A DNA stretch of 64,000 bases from Cellvibrio mixtus subsp. mixtus J3-8 (GCF_000766945.1 NZ_KN266208.1:372196-436195); one strand, 5' to 3'. Positions 1 to 9,127 are shown, numbered from the stretch's first letter. A program made the numbers and translations. The notes: generated from the sequence alone by a model not told the origin.

Positions 1-431
1 CCGGGGCAATTTTGTTATATCTGGCAGAGAAGAGCGGGAAGTTTGCGGGGCGCAATGCGATTGAGCGCTATCAAGCGATTCAGTGGTTGATGTTCCAGAT
101 GGGCGGCATTGGACCAATGTTTGGGCAGGTGGGATTTTTCCATAAGTTTGCCGGCAAGGATATTACCGACCCACGCCCCAAGGAACGTTATGTGAAAGAG
201 GCAGCGCGTCTGCTTGGGGTATTGGACAAGCATTTACGTGAGAAAAACTGGGTCATTGGGGCTGAGTTTACGATTGCCGATATTGCGATTTTTCCGTGGG
301 TCAGCAACTTGCTTGGGTTTTATGAGGCGGGCGGCTTGGTGGGCATTGAGCAATTTCCCGAGGTTACGCGGGTGCTAAACGCATTTTTGGCACGCCCGGC
401 TGTACAACGGGGCATGAAGATTCCTGCGTAG
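1..431 (+). CDS. Glutathione S-transferase, 5'-truncated by window edge
   Basis: This is the 3' part of a glutathione S-transferase gene. The frame is open from base 3 and the true start lies before the window. The visible protein begins with GAILLYL, the end of the thioredoxin-like N-domain that in the family contacts the gamma-glutamyl group of glutathione. It continues as an all-helical C-domain with the N-capping motif FTIADIAI. The segment QWLMFQMGGIGPMFGQ is characteristic of the YfcG/YghU-like bacterial subgroup, which is known to act on disulfides and peroxides. The active-site residues are outside the window, so activity cannot be judged. It probably acts as a cytosolic dimer. The next gene starts 94 bases downstream and has its own promoter-like region, so the two are probably separate units. 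Confidence 0.88.
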   Translation, partial: GAILLYLAEKSGKFAGRNAIERYQAIQWLMFQMGGIGPMFGQVGFFHKFAGKDITDPRPKERYVKEAARLLGVLDKHLREKNWVIGAEFTIADIAIFPWVSNLLGFYEAGGLVGIEQFPEVTRVLNAFLARPAVQRGMKIPA

Positions 432-464
432 GTCAAGTTTTTAACCCGACTAAAAACTTAAACC

Positions 465-503
465 TTGCATTTCAAATGACACTCTATAGAATAAAAAGTG
501 TCA
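465..503 (+). promoter_or_regulatory. Promoter and dyad operator of the Xre-RES operon
   Basis: TTGCAT at 465-470 and TAGAAT at 487-492, 16 bases apart, resemble a sigma-70 promoter. A perfect inverted repeat, TGACACT (477-483) and AGTGTCA (497-503), overlaps the -10 box. This is where an autorepressing antitoxin complex is expected to bind. The operator role is inferred from position and from known autoregulation of this antitoxin family. Confidence 0.5.
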
Positions 504-525
504 CCTGATGCCATAGGAGCCCCCA

Positions 526-891
526 ATGAACCCTCAAACCGCCAGTGTTTCTGACCTGGAGCTTGTGAGTAATAGTGTGATCAATGCTGCCGATGCCCTT
601 GGTTTGGCGCGAGAACAGCTTGCAGATGCGATAGGCGTATCCATTTCTACAGTGGACCGGATGAAACGCGGGACGCCGTCACAGGGGAAAGCATTTGAAC
701 TATCGCTGCTGGTAATACGGGTTTATCGCTCGTTGTTTTCCATTTTGGGGGGAAATAACGAGGCGATGCGGCACTGGATGGTCACACCAAATCACCATTT
801 AAATGATGAGATTCCCGGTGAGCTGATCCGCAGGGCGGATGGATTGACGCGAGTACTGTGGTATTTGGATGCGATGCGCGGGCGAATTTAA
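526..891 (+). CDS. Xre/MbcA/ParS-type antitoxin (DUF2384)
   Basis: The 121-residue protein fits the antitoxin of Xre-RES toxin-antitoxin modules. Residues about 21-50 form a helix-turn-helix-like unit (LADAIGVSISTVDRM). Residues about 75-121 form the DUF2384 toxin-binding region, including the GNNEAMRHWM stretch typical of the family. Known antitoxins of this family block the RES active site and repress their own promoter. The start is supported by AGGAG at a normal distance. The RES gene follows after 45 bases on the same strand, and an inverted repeat covers the promoter region upstream. The pairing with the adjacent RES protein makes this assignment secure. Confidence 0.9.
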   Translation: MNPQTASVSDLELVSNSVINAADALGLAREQLADAIGVSISTVDRMKRGTPSQGKAFELSLLVIRVYRSLFSILGGNNEAMRHWMVTPNHHLNDEIPGELIRRADGLTRVLWYLDAMRGRI

Positions 892-936
892 CGTTTTATT
901 CCCTCTCCTTTTTACTCCCCTCATTAAGGATACGAG

Positions 937-1677
937 ATGAACCTTGCCGATCTGTTGCGCCCTCACATTATTGGTAATTGCTGGCGCGTGGTGGAGACGC
1001 AAGAAACAGCTGCTACCATGGCAATTACCCGCTCCGCAGCAGAACAAAGCCGCTTGGAGGAACTGCTGGATTTATCCAAGTCAAAAATTCCCGCCGATTG
1101 CGCTGGACTTTCTTATTTATTAATGACCCCCTTTCGCTACCCGCCACTACGTTACGGTTCGCGCTTTGGCAGCACATGGGAACGCGGTATTTTTTACGGA
1201 TCGTGCGAGCTGCAAACGGCATTTGCAGAAACAGCCGTATATTTCTGGTTATTTCAACAAGGCCTCGCCACACTTGGTCCCCTGGAAAATATCCGCGACC
1301 AACGCACAGCATTTTCCGTAAAGCTCTCCAGCCAAAAAGCGATTGATTTGCAAACAGAAGAATTTGCAGCACAGCAAGATAAAATTCGCCAACGCGAATC
1401 ATGGGACTACACCCAGCGGCTAGGTAAACAGTTGCGTGAAGCCGGAACAGAGTTTGTTCTTTATGCGTCTTCGCGCTTTAATGGCGGAAAAAATATTGCC
1501 GTATTTTCACCGCTTGCGTTTGTCGACAAAGAACCAGCACAACAGCAACTCTGGCATGTGCGTTTTACAACAGAAAACTGTGTATTTGTGCGCGCAGGTA
1601 ATAGCGAATCATTTGAATTTCACAAAAACAGTTTTTCAGTAGATGGAAAAATTCCTCACCCGGCATTGATGGCCTGA
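937..1677 (+). CDS. RES-domain toxin (NAD+-degrading type)
   Basis: The 246-residue protein carries a RES domain. Conserved stretches include RYPPLRYGSRFG (residues 67-78), the Glu of AFAETAVYF (E98) and the YASSRFNGG segment (about 176-184). These provide the Arg, Glu and Ser residues that name the family. Characterised RES toxins destroy cellular NAD+ when not bound by their Xre antitoxin. The protein is at the upper end of RES toxin lengths because it has an N-terminal extension of about 55 residues before the conserved core. The start has AAGGA upstream. The antitoxin gene precedes it by 45 bases, and another co-directional gene follows after 32 bases. All signature residues appear present, so the toxin is probably intact. 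Confidence 0.9.
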   Translation: MNLADLLRPHIIGNCWRVVETQETAATMAITRSAAEQSRLEELLDLSKSKIPADCAGLSYLLMTPFRYPPLRYGSRFGSTWERGIFYGSCELQTAFAETAVYFWLFQQGLATLGPLENIRDQRTAFSVKLSSQKAIDLQTEEFAAQQDKIRQRESWDYTQRLGKQLREAGTEFVLYASSRFNGGKNIAVFSPLAFVDKEPAQQQLWHVRFTTENCVFVRAGNSESFEFHKNSFSVDGKIPHPALMA

Positions 1678-1709
1678 CATTTTGAATACCACCATTCATG
1701 GAGTAGATC

Positions 1710-2633
1710 ATGATTCAACTCACTGAACTAAAAACCCTCCTACTAGCACAAGGCACACACGCTGATCGTCATCCACATTTAAGTGCAGCCAGCGGACTGG
1801 TACAGGTTGGACCATGGTTGTATGTGGTGGCGGATGATGAATTACATTTGGGGCAATTTTTACTGGAAGGAAATGAACATGGAAAATTGCATCGCTTTTT
1901 TGCCGGCGAATTACCATTTGAATATGAAGAGCGCAAAGCAGAAAAACCGGATATAGAAGTACTTACATTAATTCCACACATCAATAATCCAAAACAAAAT
2001 GCATTGCTGGCACTGGGTTCCGGATCAAAGAAAAAACGCCGACGCGGTGCACTGGTATCACTGGACCATACAGGCAACATTTCCGGTGGAGCAACAATTA
2101 TTGATCTTTCCAATTTTTATGATTTTCTTAAGCAGGAAGTCGGAAAATTAAATATCGAAGGTGCCGCGGTTGTTAAAGACCAATTCTTTTTATTCCAGCG
2201 CGGCAACAAGAAAAATAAATTGAATGCGAGCATTCGCCTTTCTCTCGATGATCTTTATAAAACATTGTTAACGCCGGAAAAAAATTATCAACCACACATT
2301 CATATCACACCGTACGATTTAGGCTATATCGATGATGTTCCTCTTTGCTTTACCGATGCAGCTACACTCCGCAATGGCGATATTGTATTTACCGCCAGTG
2401 CAGAAAATACGTCGGATTCTTATTTGGATGGACAATGCATGGGGTCCGCAATTGGAATAATTAATCGCATGGGTAATTTGGTTTTACTGGAATCAGTTAA
2501 TAAAACCGTAAAACTGGAAGGTATTGAGGCAGACGAAGCGAGCAATAACATCGAGCTTTTATTAGTGACCGACGCCGATAACGCTGCGCATCCTGCACAG
2601 CTTTATTCGGCGAGTGTGAGATATCCAGGTTAA
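1710..2633 (+). CDS. DUF6929-like hypothetical protein, probable beta-propeller
   Basis: This is a 307-residue cytosolic protein without signal peptide or membrane segment. The sequence alternates short beta-rich blocks (for example LVQVGPWLYVVADDELHLG near the N-terminus and GDIVFTASAEN later), consistent with a propeller-like fold. I recall similar proteins annotated DUF6929, but no reaction is known. A basic stretch GSKKKRRRG lies near residue 105. The gene starts 32 bases after the RES toxin with GGAG as ribosome binding site, so it may be transcribed with the toxin-antitoxin pair. Whether it is a functional third component or only a passenger cannot be told from sequence. Confidence 0.6.
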   Translation: MIQLTELKTLLLAQGTHADRHPHLSAASGLVQVGPWLYVVADDELHLGQFLLEGNEHGKLHRFFAGELPFEYEERKAEKPDIEVLTLIPHINNPKQNALLALGSGSKKKRRRGALVSLDHTGNISGGATIIDLSNFYDFLKQEVGKLNIEGAAVVKDQFFLFQRGNKKNKLNASIRLSLDDLYKTLLTPEKNYQPHIHITPYDLGYIDDVPLCFTDAATLRNGDIVFTASAENTSDSYLDGQCMGSAIGIINRMGNLVLLESVNKTVKLEGIEADEASNNIELLLVTDADNAAHPAQLYSASVRYPG

Positions 2634-2642
2634 TTTTAGACA

Positions 2643-2689
2643 CTTAACCGTGTCATGATATTTGACGCAACTATCGTGACACGGTTAAG
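2643..2689. other. Perfect 13-bp inverted repeat between convergent genes
   Basis: CTTAACCGTGTCA (2643-2655) and TGACACGGTTAAG (2677-2689) form a perfect stem with a 21-base loop. It sits at the convergence of the DUF6929-like and YegD-like genes and overlaps the last codons of the latter. No U-run follows, so it is not a standard terminator, but it may still stop or stabilise the two converging transcripts. Confidence 0.45.
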
Positions 2690-4052
2690 CAAAAACCCGT
2701 TCCGCCCACACACCCAATCCTGCAGCTACACTACCAAAGTGATCACCATCGATAATCTCAATGTGCTCGCCCAATAATTCGCACACCAGCTTGCGGATTA
2801 ACGGTGATTTAGCGCTGCCGCCGGTAATGTAAACAATATCAGGTTTATGGCCAGCTTGTGTGGTTGCCTCATTAATCAGATTCGCGATTTTTTGCAAGAG
2901 CACATTCACTATACCTGCATAGTCTTGCGCGCTGGTTTCCGGTGTTAAATCTGCTTCGATAAAGCCCAATGGAAAGCGGTACGTATTAGCAGAAGATAAT
3001 GCAATCTTCCCTAGTTCTGCTTCGCGCACCACAGCGAAGTTATGCTTATCTTCACGCATTGTTATAAAACGGTTTAATAATTCCGGCTCCAGCGTTTCGC
3101 GTTGTAGCTTTTCCAGCAGGAAGCCGGTTTTTGCGTCGTAAAAATCGGTTTGCGCACCGATATCGTTAATCGCCATTGCATTCACGAATGGCATCAGTGG
3201 CATTGGTAAACCGGTCTTTAAGGGTGACAACATCCCGAACGATGGCATTAACGCTTTTTGTGCAAGCAATATATCAAAATCATTACCGCCGATACGCTCA
3301 CCGGTATGGCCTAGAAAATCCTGTTCACGTTGCAGCTGGTTTCGGTGGGCAGGGCCCATTAACACCATAGAGCAATCGGTAGTACCGCCGCCCACGTCCA
3401 CCACCAACACGATTTTGTTTTCATTCAAGCGCGTTTCAAAATCAAAGCCGGCAGCGAGGGGTTCAAATAAAAATTCTATATCGCGAAAACCAATTCGTTT
3501 TGCCGCCGCCGATAAAATAGCTTGCGCCTGCTGATTGGATTCATGCGCGTTAATACCCTGGAAATTCACCGGGCGACCAATTACAACTTGCGAAGCTTCT
3601 CGTTGCAAATAATGTTCTGCGCGCTGCTTCACATTGAGCATCATCACCGCAACCAGATCTTCAAAAAAACCTACCATTTGCGGGCGCAAACCACTTGCGC
3701 CCAAAAATGATTTAGGGGATTTAATAAAATAACCTTCGCCGGGTGCAGCGATGTAATGGGCGATAGCATCAGCACCGTAAAATAATCCGTCGCTAACCTG
3801 CGCAATATCATGCTCCAATTTTCCTGCGCGCGATTGCGCCAGTGCACCGGACCGCGCTTGCGCATAGGCTTGTCGCTCAACCGGATCTTGTAGCTGTTGC
3901 GCAATTTGCTCCGCGATAAATCCGCGCTCTATCGCATAAAGAGTGGAAGGTACAAACGCATCATCACCATACAACGGTACAAGCGCGGCCTTGCCTTGAT
4001 CAATATAAGACATAGCACAATTCGATGTGCCGTAATCAAAACCTACTCGCAT
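2685..4052 (-). CDS. yegD: YegD-type Hsp70-family protein
   Basis: The 455-residue protein is an actin-fold ATPase of the Hsp70 superfamily that lacks the usual substrate-binding domain, like E. coli YegD (about 450 residues). Phosphate-binding loop 1 is at the N-terminus (FDYGTSN), loop 2 is VVDVGGGTTD near residue 220, and an adenosine-type motif (YITGGSAKSP) lies near the C-terminus. Substrates of this family are unknown. I chose the ATG at 4052 rather than the TTG at 4064: GGAAGG sits 12 bases before the ATG but directly abuts the TTG. It is transcribed in the same direction as the downstream-lying peptidase gene, 63 bases apart, so they may share a transcript. Confidence 0.88.
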   Translation of the reverse strand: MRVGFDYGTSNCAMSYIDQGKAALVPLYGDDAFVPSTLYAIERGFIAEQIAQQLQDPVERQAYAQARSGALAQSRAGKLEHDIAQVSDGLFYGADAIAHYIAAPGEGYFIKSPKSFLGASGLRPQMVGFFEDLVAVMMLNVKQRAEHYLQREASQVVIGRPVNFQGINAHESNQQAQAILSAAAKRIGFRDIEFLFEPLAAGFDFETRLNENKIVLVVDVGGGTTDCSMVLMGPAHRNQLQREQDFLGHTGERIGGNDFDILLAQKALMPSFGMLSPLKTGLPMPLMPFVNAMAINDIGAQTDFYDAKTGFLLEKLQRETLEPELLNRFITMREDKHNFAVVREAELGKIALSSANTYRFPLGFIEADLTPETSAQDYAGIVNVLLQKIANLINEATTQAGHKPDIVYITGGSAKSPLIRKLVCELLGEHIEIIDGDHFGSVAAGLGVWAERVFA

Positions 4053-4115
4053 AACGTCTAACAACCTTCCAAATCAACAATCAATTCAACCGAACTTTAC
4101 ATCCAACCGGGTTTA

Positions 4116-5606
4116 TTATGCTTCACCCAGATAACGGCGCTGCAAATGTGTTTTGAAAAAATGCGCATTTAACGGCTCACCCGTTGCGGCAATAATTAAT
4201 TCATCTGTCGATAACAAACTGCCCTGGCTCCAAATATTTTTTTGCAGCCAATTAAATAATGGAGCCAAATCGCCCTGCGCGATTTTCTGTGCAAGCTGCG
4301 GAATACTGCGTTGTGCCGCTGAAAATTCCTGTGCAGCGTACATTGCACCCAATGTATATGATGGAAAATAACCAAACGCTCCGCATGGCCAGTGAATATC
4401 CTGCATGCAGCCATCTCGATAATTCCCTTCTGTTGACAATCCCAGATAAGCTTGCATTTTTTCATTCCACAACGCTGGAATATCGTCCACCTCAATATCC
4501 CCGTCTACCAGCGCGCGTTCAATTTCATAGCGCAAAATAACGTGGGCAGGATACGTTAATTCATCGGCATCGACACGGATATAGCCGCGCTTCATCCGGG
4601 TGTTGAAGGCGTACAGGTTTTCGGTTGTAAATGCAACATCTTGTTCACGCTGCAAAATATTGCGCGCAAGCGGTGCTAATAATTGAGTGAATTCCGCAGA
4701 CCGAGCCAACTGCATTTCAAAAAATAAACTTTGCGATTCATGAATGCCGGTAGAACGCGCCTCACCTACCGGCAAGCCACTCCAGGCTTTCGGTAAATTT
4801 TGCTCGTAACGTGCATGCCCGGTTTCGTGGATAACACCGAATAGGGCTTTCATAAAATCGCCTTCATCGTAACGAGTGGTAATACGGACATCCGTTGGTA
4901 CACCGCCGCAGAATGGATGCGTACTCACATCAAGCCGCCCATGGGTAAAATCAAAGCCGAGCAATTTCATCGCTGCAAGGCCAAGTTCCTTTTGTTGTTC
5001 AATCACAAACGGCCCGACAGGAGCAATCACGTTGTTGTTCGCTTGCAATTCGTCGGCGCGCATAATGAATTCCGGTAACCAGGTTTTTACATCGGCAAAT
5101 AACACATCCAATTTGGCACTGGTCATACCCGGTTCATATAACTCCAGCATTGCGTCGTAGGGGCGCAAGCCGGCATCTGCTGCGCGAATACGCGCCTCTT
5201 CACGCACCAGTTCAATTACTTTTGCAAGGTTGGGTTTAAAACTTTCCCAATCATTATTTTTGCGTTGCTCACGCCATGCATGTTCGCATGCAGAGTTCGC
5301 CAGCGATTGTGCTTGCACCAGATCGCCAGGCAATTGCGTGGCTTGCTTCCAGCGACGCTTAATTGCATCGAGGCTCGCACGCTCATCCGCTGATAAATTC
5401 TCCTGCCCGGCGGCAATCAGCCATTCCCCCAGATGCGACGCCGTAGTTTGCTGGTGGACCAGCACTGACAATTCCGCCATAGCCGCACTGCGCGCATCAT
5501 TACCACCTTCCGGCATCATTGCTGCCTGGTCCCAGGAACAAATGGCCGCGAGGTGTTGCAGGTGCGAAATTTTTAAAAAGTGTTGTTGCAATTGTTGATA
5601 AGACAT
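4116..5606 (-). CDS. M32-family metallocarboxypeptidase
   Basis: The 496-residue protein matches the M32 (Taq) carboxypeptidase family, which removes C-terminal amino acids broadly using a divalent metal. The zinc-binding HExxH motif is HETGH (residues 260-264) within FGVIHETGHARYEQN. Further family blocks include STHPFCGGVPTDVRITTRY before it and RGYIRVDADELTYPAHVILRYE after it, the latter carrying residues of the active site. Length is normal. The enzyme has no signal peptide, so it is cytosolic. I chose the ATG at 5606 over an in-frame GTG nine bases upstream because the GCGAG-like ribosome binding site is better placed for the ATG. Confidence 0.93.
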   Translation of the reverse strand: MSYQQLQQHFLKISHLQHLAAICSWDQAAMMPEGGNDARSAAMAELSVLVHQQTTASHLGEWLIAAGQENLSADERASLDAIKRRWKQATQLPGDLVQAQSLANSACEHAWREQRKNNDWESFKPNLAKVIELVREEARIRAADAGLRPYDAMLELYEPGMTSAKLDVLFADVKTWLPEFIMRADELQANNNVIAPVGPFVIEQQKELGLAAMKLLGFDFTHGRLDVSTHPFCGGVPTDVRITTRYDEGDFMKALFGVIHETGHARYEQNLPKAWSGLPVGEARSTGIHESQSLFFEMQLARSAEFTQLLAPLARNILQREQDVAFTTENLYAFNTRMKRGYIRVDADELTYPAHVILRYEIERALVDGDIEVDDIPALWNEKMQAYLGLSTEGNYRDGCMQDIHWPCGAFGYFPSYTLGAMYAAQEFSAAQRSIPQLAQKIAQGDLAPLFNWLQKNIWSQGSLLSTDELIIAATGEPLNAHFFKTHLQRRYLGEA

Positions 5607-5643
5607 AAGAAACACACTCGCTTTTATAAAAATGGATTTCGAT

Positions 5644-6543
5644 TTAATTCAAGGATTTATTGGCTCGCAAATGCGCTGCCAACAAATCAATAAAGCTGCG
5701 AATTTTCGCTGAAGAATAGCGCCCCTCGCGATGCAATATATGCACAGGTACAATGCCCGGTTCAAATTCACTCAGCAGGATTTTTAACGTTCCCCGCTCC
5801 AATTCTTGCGCAACCTGATAAGACATCACGCGAGTAATTCCCAAACCGCGCACTGCCGCATCAATCGCTGAATCATTGCTGGTTACACTCAAGCGCGACC
5901 TGATACGAACAATGACTGGCTTTTCCTGGTCCAAAAATCGCCACTCCACATTCATCCCCAAATTGGTCGCTACAATAAGTTGATGGTTAAGCAATGCATC
6001 TGGATGCGCGGGCAAACCATACTGCGCAATATACTCCGGTGATGCGCACAACACGCGGCGTACACTGCCAACTCGCATGGCGTGAAAACTGGAATCGCCC
6101 AACTCGCCAATACGCAACGCCACATCAATTCCCTCTTCTAATAGATTCACTACGCGATCAACAAACATTGCCGACACTTCCGTCGCTGGGAAACGCTGCA
6201 AATAATCCACAATGCCCGGCATGACATACATGCGCCCGAATAATACCGGCGCAGTGACGGTGAGATGCCCGCGCGGCTCGCCGTTAACGCCAATCGCCGC
6301 CTCATCGGCTTCATCGGCAGCGGCAATCACGCGGCGCGCATCATCCAGATAACGTAATCCGGCATCTGTCACACGCACATAACGCGTGGTGCGATTCAGT
6401 AATTTCACCCCCAACCGCGCCTCCAGATCCGCCACTGCGCGCGTTGCGACTGGAGGTGAAATATTCAGCCGTCGTGCGGCAGCAGCAAAACCTTCGCATT
6501 CGGCTACCGCTACATAAATCTGCATTTCAGTCAGGCGATCCAT
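5644..6543 (-). CDS. LysR-family transcriptional regulator
   Basis: The 299-residue protein has an N-terminal winged helix-turn-helix (about residues 1-60, with AAARRLNISPPVATRAVADLE) and a C-terminal effector-binding domain of the LysR family. It resembles the subgroup that regulates adjacent oxidoreductase or efflux genes. The ATG at 6543 has GGAAG six bases upstream; a longer reading frame to 6579 lacks such a site. The gene is divergent from the AhpD-like gene 180 bases away. LysR proteins usually activate the divergent operon in response to a small ligand, so this one probably controls the four genes from 6723 to 9112. The ligand cannot be inferred. Confidence 0.88.
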   Translation of the reverse strand: MDRLTEMQIYVAVAECEGFAAAARRLNISPPVATRAVADLEARLGVKLLNRTTRYVRVTDAGLRYLDDARRVIAAADEADEAAIGVNGEPRGHLTVTAPVLFGRMYVMPGIVDYLQRFPATEVSAMFVDRVVNLLEEGIDVALRIGELGDSSFHAMRVGSVRRVLCASPEYIAQYGLPAHPDALLNHQLIVATNLGMNVEWRFLDQEKPVIVRIRSRLSVTSNDSAIDAAVRGLGITRVMSYQVAQELERGTLKILLSEFEPGIVPVHILHREGRYSSAKIRSFIDLLAAHLRANKSLN

Positions 6544-6722
6544 AAGCACTTCCAATTGAAGGCACGTCAGTTGAGGCAACAGCCAGAGATTATTTCAGTT
6601 TTGGAAATAATGAATTAGCAATTGTGAGTATTCTTCACGTTAGTTGCAATTGGCAATATGACTTCAGGCAAAACGTTCGACAAACCATCCAGCCATTTTT
6701 TATTCATTGTGAGGTCAACACC

Positions 6723-7262
6723 ATGAGCAGGATCAATACCGTTACTAACCAGAGCGCATCTACTGAACAAGCCGCATTGTTTAGTGCAATTCAACAACAA
6801 CTCGGGATAGTACCTAATTTTCTGCGTGTATTTGCCAATTCGCCCGCCGCATTGCGCGCGTTTCTTGGTCTCTATGGTATTGCCAATGAAGGCAGCCTGA
6901 GTGCGCAAACCCGCGAGCGAATCGCGCTTGCATTAGCGCAACAAAACGCATGCGAATATTGTTTATCCGCGCACACAGCACTTGGCAAAAATGCTGGATT
7001 AAACGGGGCCGAGATAGATGCGAATCGCAACGGTACCAGCCAGGATGCAAAAGCTGCTGTCGCAGTACAGCTGGCACGTTCACTGGTTGAGCACAATGGT
7101 GATATCACTACTGCGGAATTAATGGAAGCGCGCAATGCGGGTTATTCCGATGCCGAGATCGTAGAAATAATTACGCATGCCGGAATGAATCTACTAACCA
7201 ATATTTTGGGCAAAGCCAGCCGAGTAGAAATTGATTTTCCAAAAGTGGCGATTAATAACTAA
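6723..7262 (+). CDS. Carboxymuconolactone decarboxylase/AhpD-like protein
   Basis: The 179-residue protein belongs to the AhpD/carboxymuconolactone decarboxylase superfamily. It has the peroxidatic pattern ERIALALAQQNACEYCLSAHTALG, with Cys77, Cys80 and His84 arranged as in AhpD. Such proteins use the Cys pair to reduce peroxides or accept electrons from a lipoyl partner. The ATG at 6723 is preceded by GAGG and fits family length better than the upstream in-frame start. It is the first gene of a tight set followed by a flavin-oxidase-like protein, a GST and an NTF2-like protein. This suggests oxidative or electrophile detoxification under the divergent LysR regulator. Confidence 0.85.
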   Translation: MSRINTVTNQSASTEQAALFSAIQQQLGIVPNFLRVFANSPAALRAFLGLYGIANEGSLSAQTRERIALALAQQNACEYCLSAHTALGKNAGLNGAEIDANRNGTSQDAKAAVAVQLARSLVEHNGDITTAELMEARNAGYSDAEIVEIITHAGMNLLTNILGKASRVEIDFPKVAINN

Positions 7263-7318
7263 CTTAACAGCGATCAAACGCAGAACCGTATTTGCCACAT
7301 TTCGCGGAGGATTTAATC

Positions 7319-7942
7319 ATGTCGCGCGCATTTTCTGATATTGCTTTCACCCCCAGTGTTAAAGAAACCCAGGAGCGCTATGGAAGCCGTGAAGGGAATC
7401 GTAATTTTGAATTGGCAGAAGACCCACGCAATGAATTAACCGAAGCAGAAATACATTTTATCCAGGCGCGCGATAGTTTTTATCAAGCGACCGTGGGTGA
7501 AAATGGTTGGCCTTATGTGCAACATCGCGGTGGTCCCATCGGTTTTTTAAAAGTTTTGGATACGCACACTATCGGTTTCGCGGATTATCGCGGCAACCGC
7601 CAGTACCTAAGCGTGGGCAATATTAATGCCGATGATCGCATTAGTATGTTTTTGATGGACTATCCACGACGTCGCCGTTTAAAGCTGTGGGGCCGCGCGC
7701 GCATTGTTCACGAGCATGAGCAACCGGAAATTATTGCAGCGCTGGAAGATCCGGATTATCGCACCCACATTGAACGCGCCATCGTGATTCATATTGAAGC
7801 GTTTGATTGGAACTGCCCGCAACATATTACACCGCGTTTTACAGAGGCGGAAATCAGGGCGCAAATTGAACCCATCTTGATCGAAAATGAAAATTTAAAA
7901 GCCCAACTGCAAATGCTGTTAAAAAATCAGCCGACGCGCTAA
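7319..7942 (+). CDS. Pyridoxamine 5'-phosphate oxidase-like FMN protein
   Basis: The 207-residue protein is a split-barrel flavoprotein of the PNPOx-like superfamily. The segment GENGWPYVQHRGGPIGFLKVLD, followed by FADYRGNRQYLSVGN and RISMFLMDYPRRRRLKLWGRAR, matches the FMN-binding core. It is not a true PdxH, because the usual substrate-binding C-terminus is missing and the C-terminal tail (NENLKAQLQMLL) looks like a short coiled coil. The ATG at 7319 has GGAGG at ideal spacing. It lies 56 bases after the AhpD-like gene and probably is in the same operon. The substrate is unknown; many relatives reduce quinones or sense flavin redox state. Confidence 0.83.
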   Translation: MSRAFSDIAFTPSVKETQERYGSREGNRNFELAEDPRNELTEAEIHFIQARDSFYQATVGENGWPYVQHRGGPIGFLKVLDTHTIGFADYRGNRQYLSVGNINADDRISMFLMDYPRRRRLKLWGRARIVHEHEQPEIIAALEDPDYRTHIERAIVIHIEAFDWNCPQHITPRFTEAEIRAQIEPILIENENLKAQLQMLLKNQPTR

Positions 7943-7995
7943 CACGCAACATCCATTCATCGCTTAATAGTAAATTAACGAAGGAAATATTATTG

Positions 7996-8607
7996 ATGCT
8001 GACACTCTATGAATTTGGTTTATCGGGCAACTGCCATAAAGTTCGCTTATTGTTATCACTATTAGGTTTGCAATATCAAAGTACATTGCTGAACAATGCA
8101 GAACGTGAACATAAAACAGAACAATTTCTACAGTTAAATCCATTTGGGCAAGTTCCGGTATTAACCGATGGCGATACGCTGGTACGCGATAGCCAAGCTA
8201 TCCTGGTGTACCTTGCGCGCACGTATGGCGCTGACGAATGGTTCCCCCATGATCCGGCTAAAATGGCTGAAGTAGTAAGCTGGTTAGCCGTTGCGGCTAA
8301 CGAAGTAGCGCGCGGACCCAATGCGTTGCGCTTGCACCATAAATTTGGCCGCGCAATTAATATTGAAGAAGCCACGCAAATTACTGTTCACGTTTTATCA
8401 ATATTGGATACGCATTTGCAATCCCGGCACTGGCTAGCCAACAACACATTAACAATTGCCGATATTGCGATTTACCCCTACATCGCACTGGTTAATGAAG
8501 GTAAATTCAATCTTGAGCCTTATTTGCATGTGCAGAACTGGATGGGCCGCATTGAACATTTAACGGGTTACATCACCATGCCAGGCATCCAGCAATTTAA
8601 CGCATAA
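7996..8607 (+). CDS. Glutathione S-transferase
   Basis: The 203-residue cytosolic enzyme has a full GST layout. The N-domain opens with YEFGLSGNCHKVRLLLSL and contains NPFGQVPVL with the cis-proline, then DSQAILVYLARTYG contacting glutathione. The C-domain contains the capping motif LTIADIAIYPYI. The likely catalytic region is the Ser/Asn/Cys cluster at residues 10-13. The ATG at 7996 is well placed behind AAGGAAA; a TTG three bases earlier is less likely. It is the third gene of the LysR-linked set and probably conjugates or reduces the electrophiles or peroxides that the set deals with. The specific substrate is not readable from sequence. Confidence 0.9.
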   Translation: MLTLYEFGLSGNCHKVRLLLSLLGLQYQSTLLNNAEREHKTEQFLQLNPFGQVPVLTDGDTLVRDSQAILVYLARTYGADEWFPHDPAKMAEVVSWLAVAANEVARGPNALRLHHKFGRAINIEEATQITVHVLSILDTHLQSRHWLANNTLTIADIAIYPYIALVNEGKFNLEPYLHVQNWMGRIEHLTGYITMPGIQQFNA

Positions 8608-8641
8608 CGTCGCCGCATTTTAATTTTTTTGGAGTATTGCT

Positions 8642-9112
8642 ATGAGTGAATCAAGACCGCCATTTCCACCGTTTACGCAGGAAACTGCCCTTCGAAAAGT
8701 ACGTGTTGCCGAAGATGGCTGGAATAATCGCGATCCGTATAAAGTATCACTGGCTTACACTATGGATAGCCAATGGCGTAATCGCAGCGAATTCCCTAAA
8801 GGACGCGAACAAGTTGTAGAATTTTTAACGCGCAAATGGGCGAAAGAAAAAGAATATCGTTTGATTAAGGAGTTATGGGCTTATGAAGGAAACCGCATCG
8901 CGGTACGTTTTGCCTATGAGTGGCTTGATGATACGGGCCAGTGGTTTCGCTCGTACGGCAATGAAAATTGGGAGTTCGATGAAAATGGTTTGATGCAAAA
9001 ACGTTATGCCAGCATTAACGATTTGCCTATTGCGGAAAATGAACGCAAATTTCTGTGGCCGCAAGGGCGTAGACCTGATGACCATCCTGGCCTAAGCGAT
9101 TTAGGACTTTAA
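8642..9112 (+). CDS. DUF1348 NTF2-like protein
   Basis: The 156-residue protein belongs to the DUF1348 branch of the nuclear transport factor 2-like fold. It shows the typical N-terminal [19 protein letters not shown] and the sequence [15 protein letters not shown]. Relatives are common in bacteria and fungi as small cone-shaped proteins of unknown enzymatic role, often beside oxidoreductases. The start is preceded by GGAG. It ends the co-directional set beginning at 6723, and a strong terminator follows 15 bases later, so the operon ends here. No catalytic claim is made. Confidence 0.87.
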   Translation: MSESRPPFPPFTQETALRKVRVAEDGWNNRDPYKVSLAYTMDSQWRNRSEFPKGREQVVEFLTRKWAKEKEYRLIKELWAYEGNRIAVRFAYEWLDDTGQWFRSYGNENWEFDENGLMQKRYASINDLPIAENERKFLWPQGRRPDDHPGLSDLGL

Positions 9113-9127
9113 GTTTTCCATAACTCA

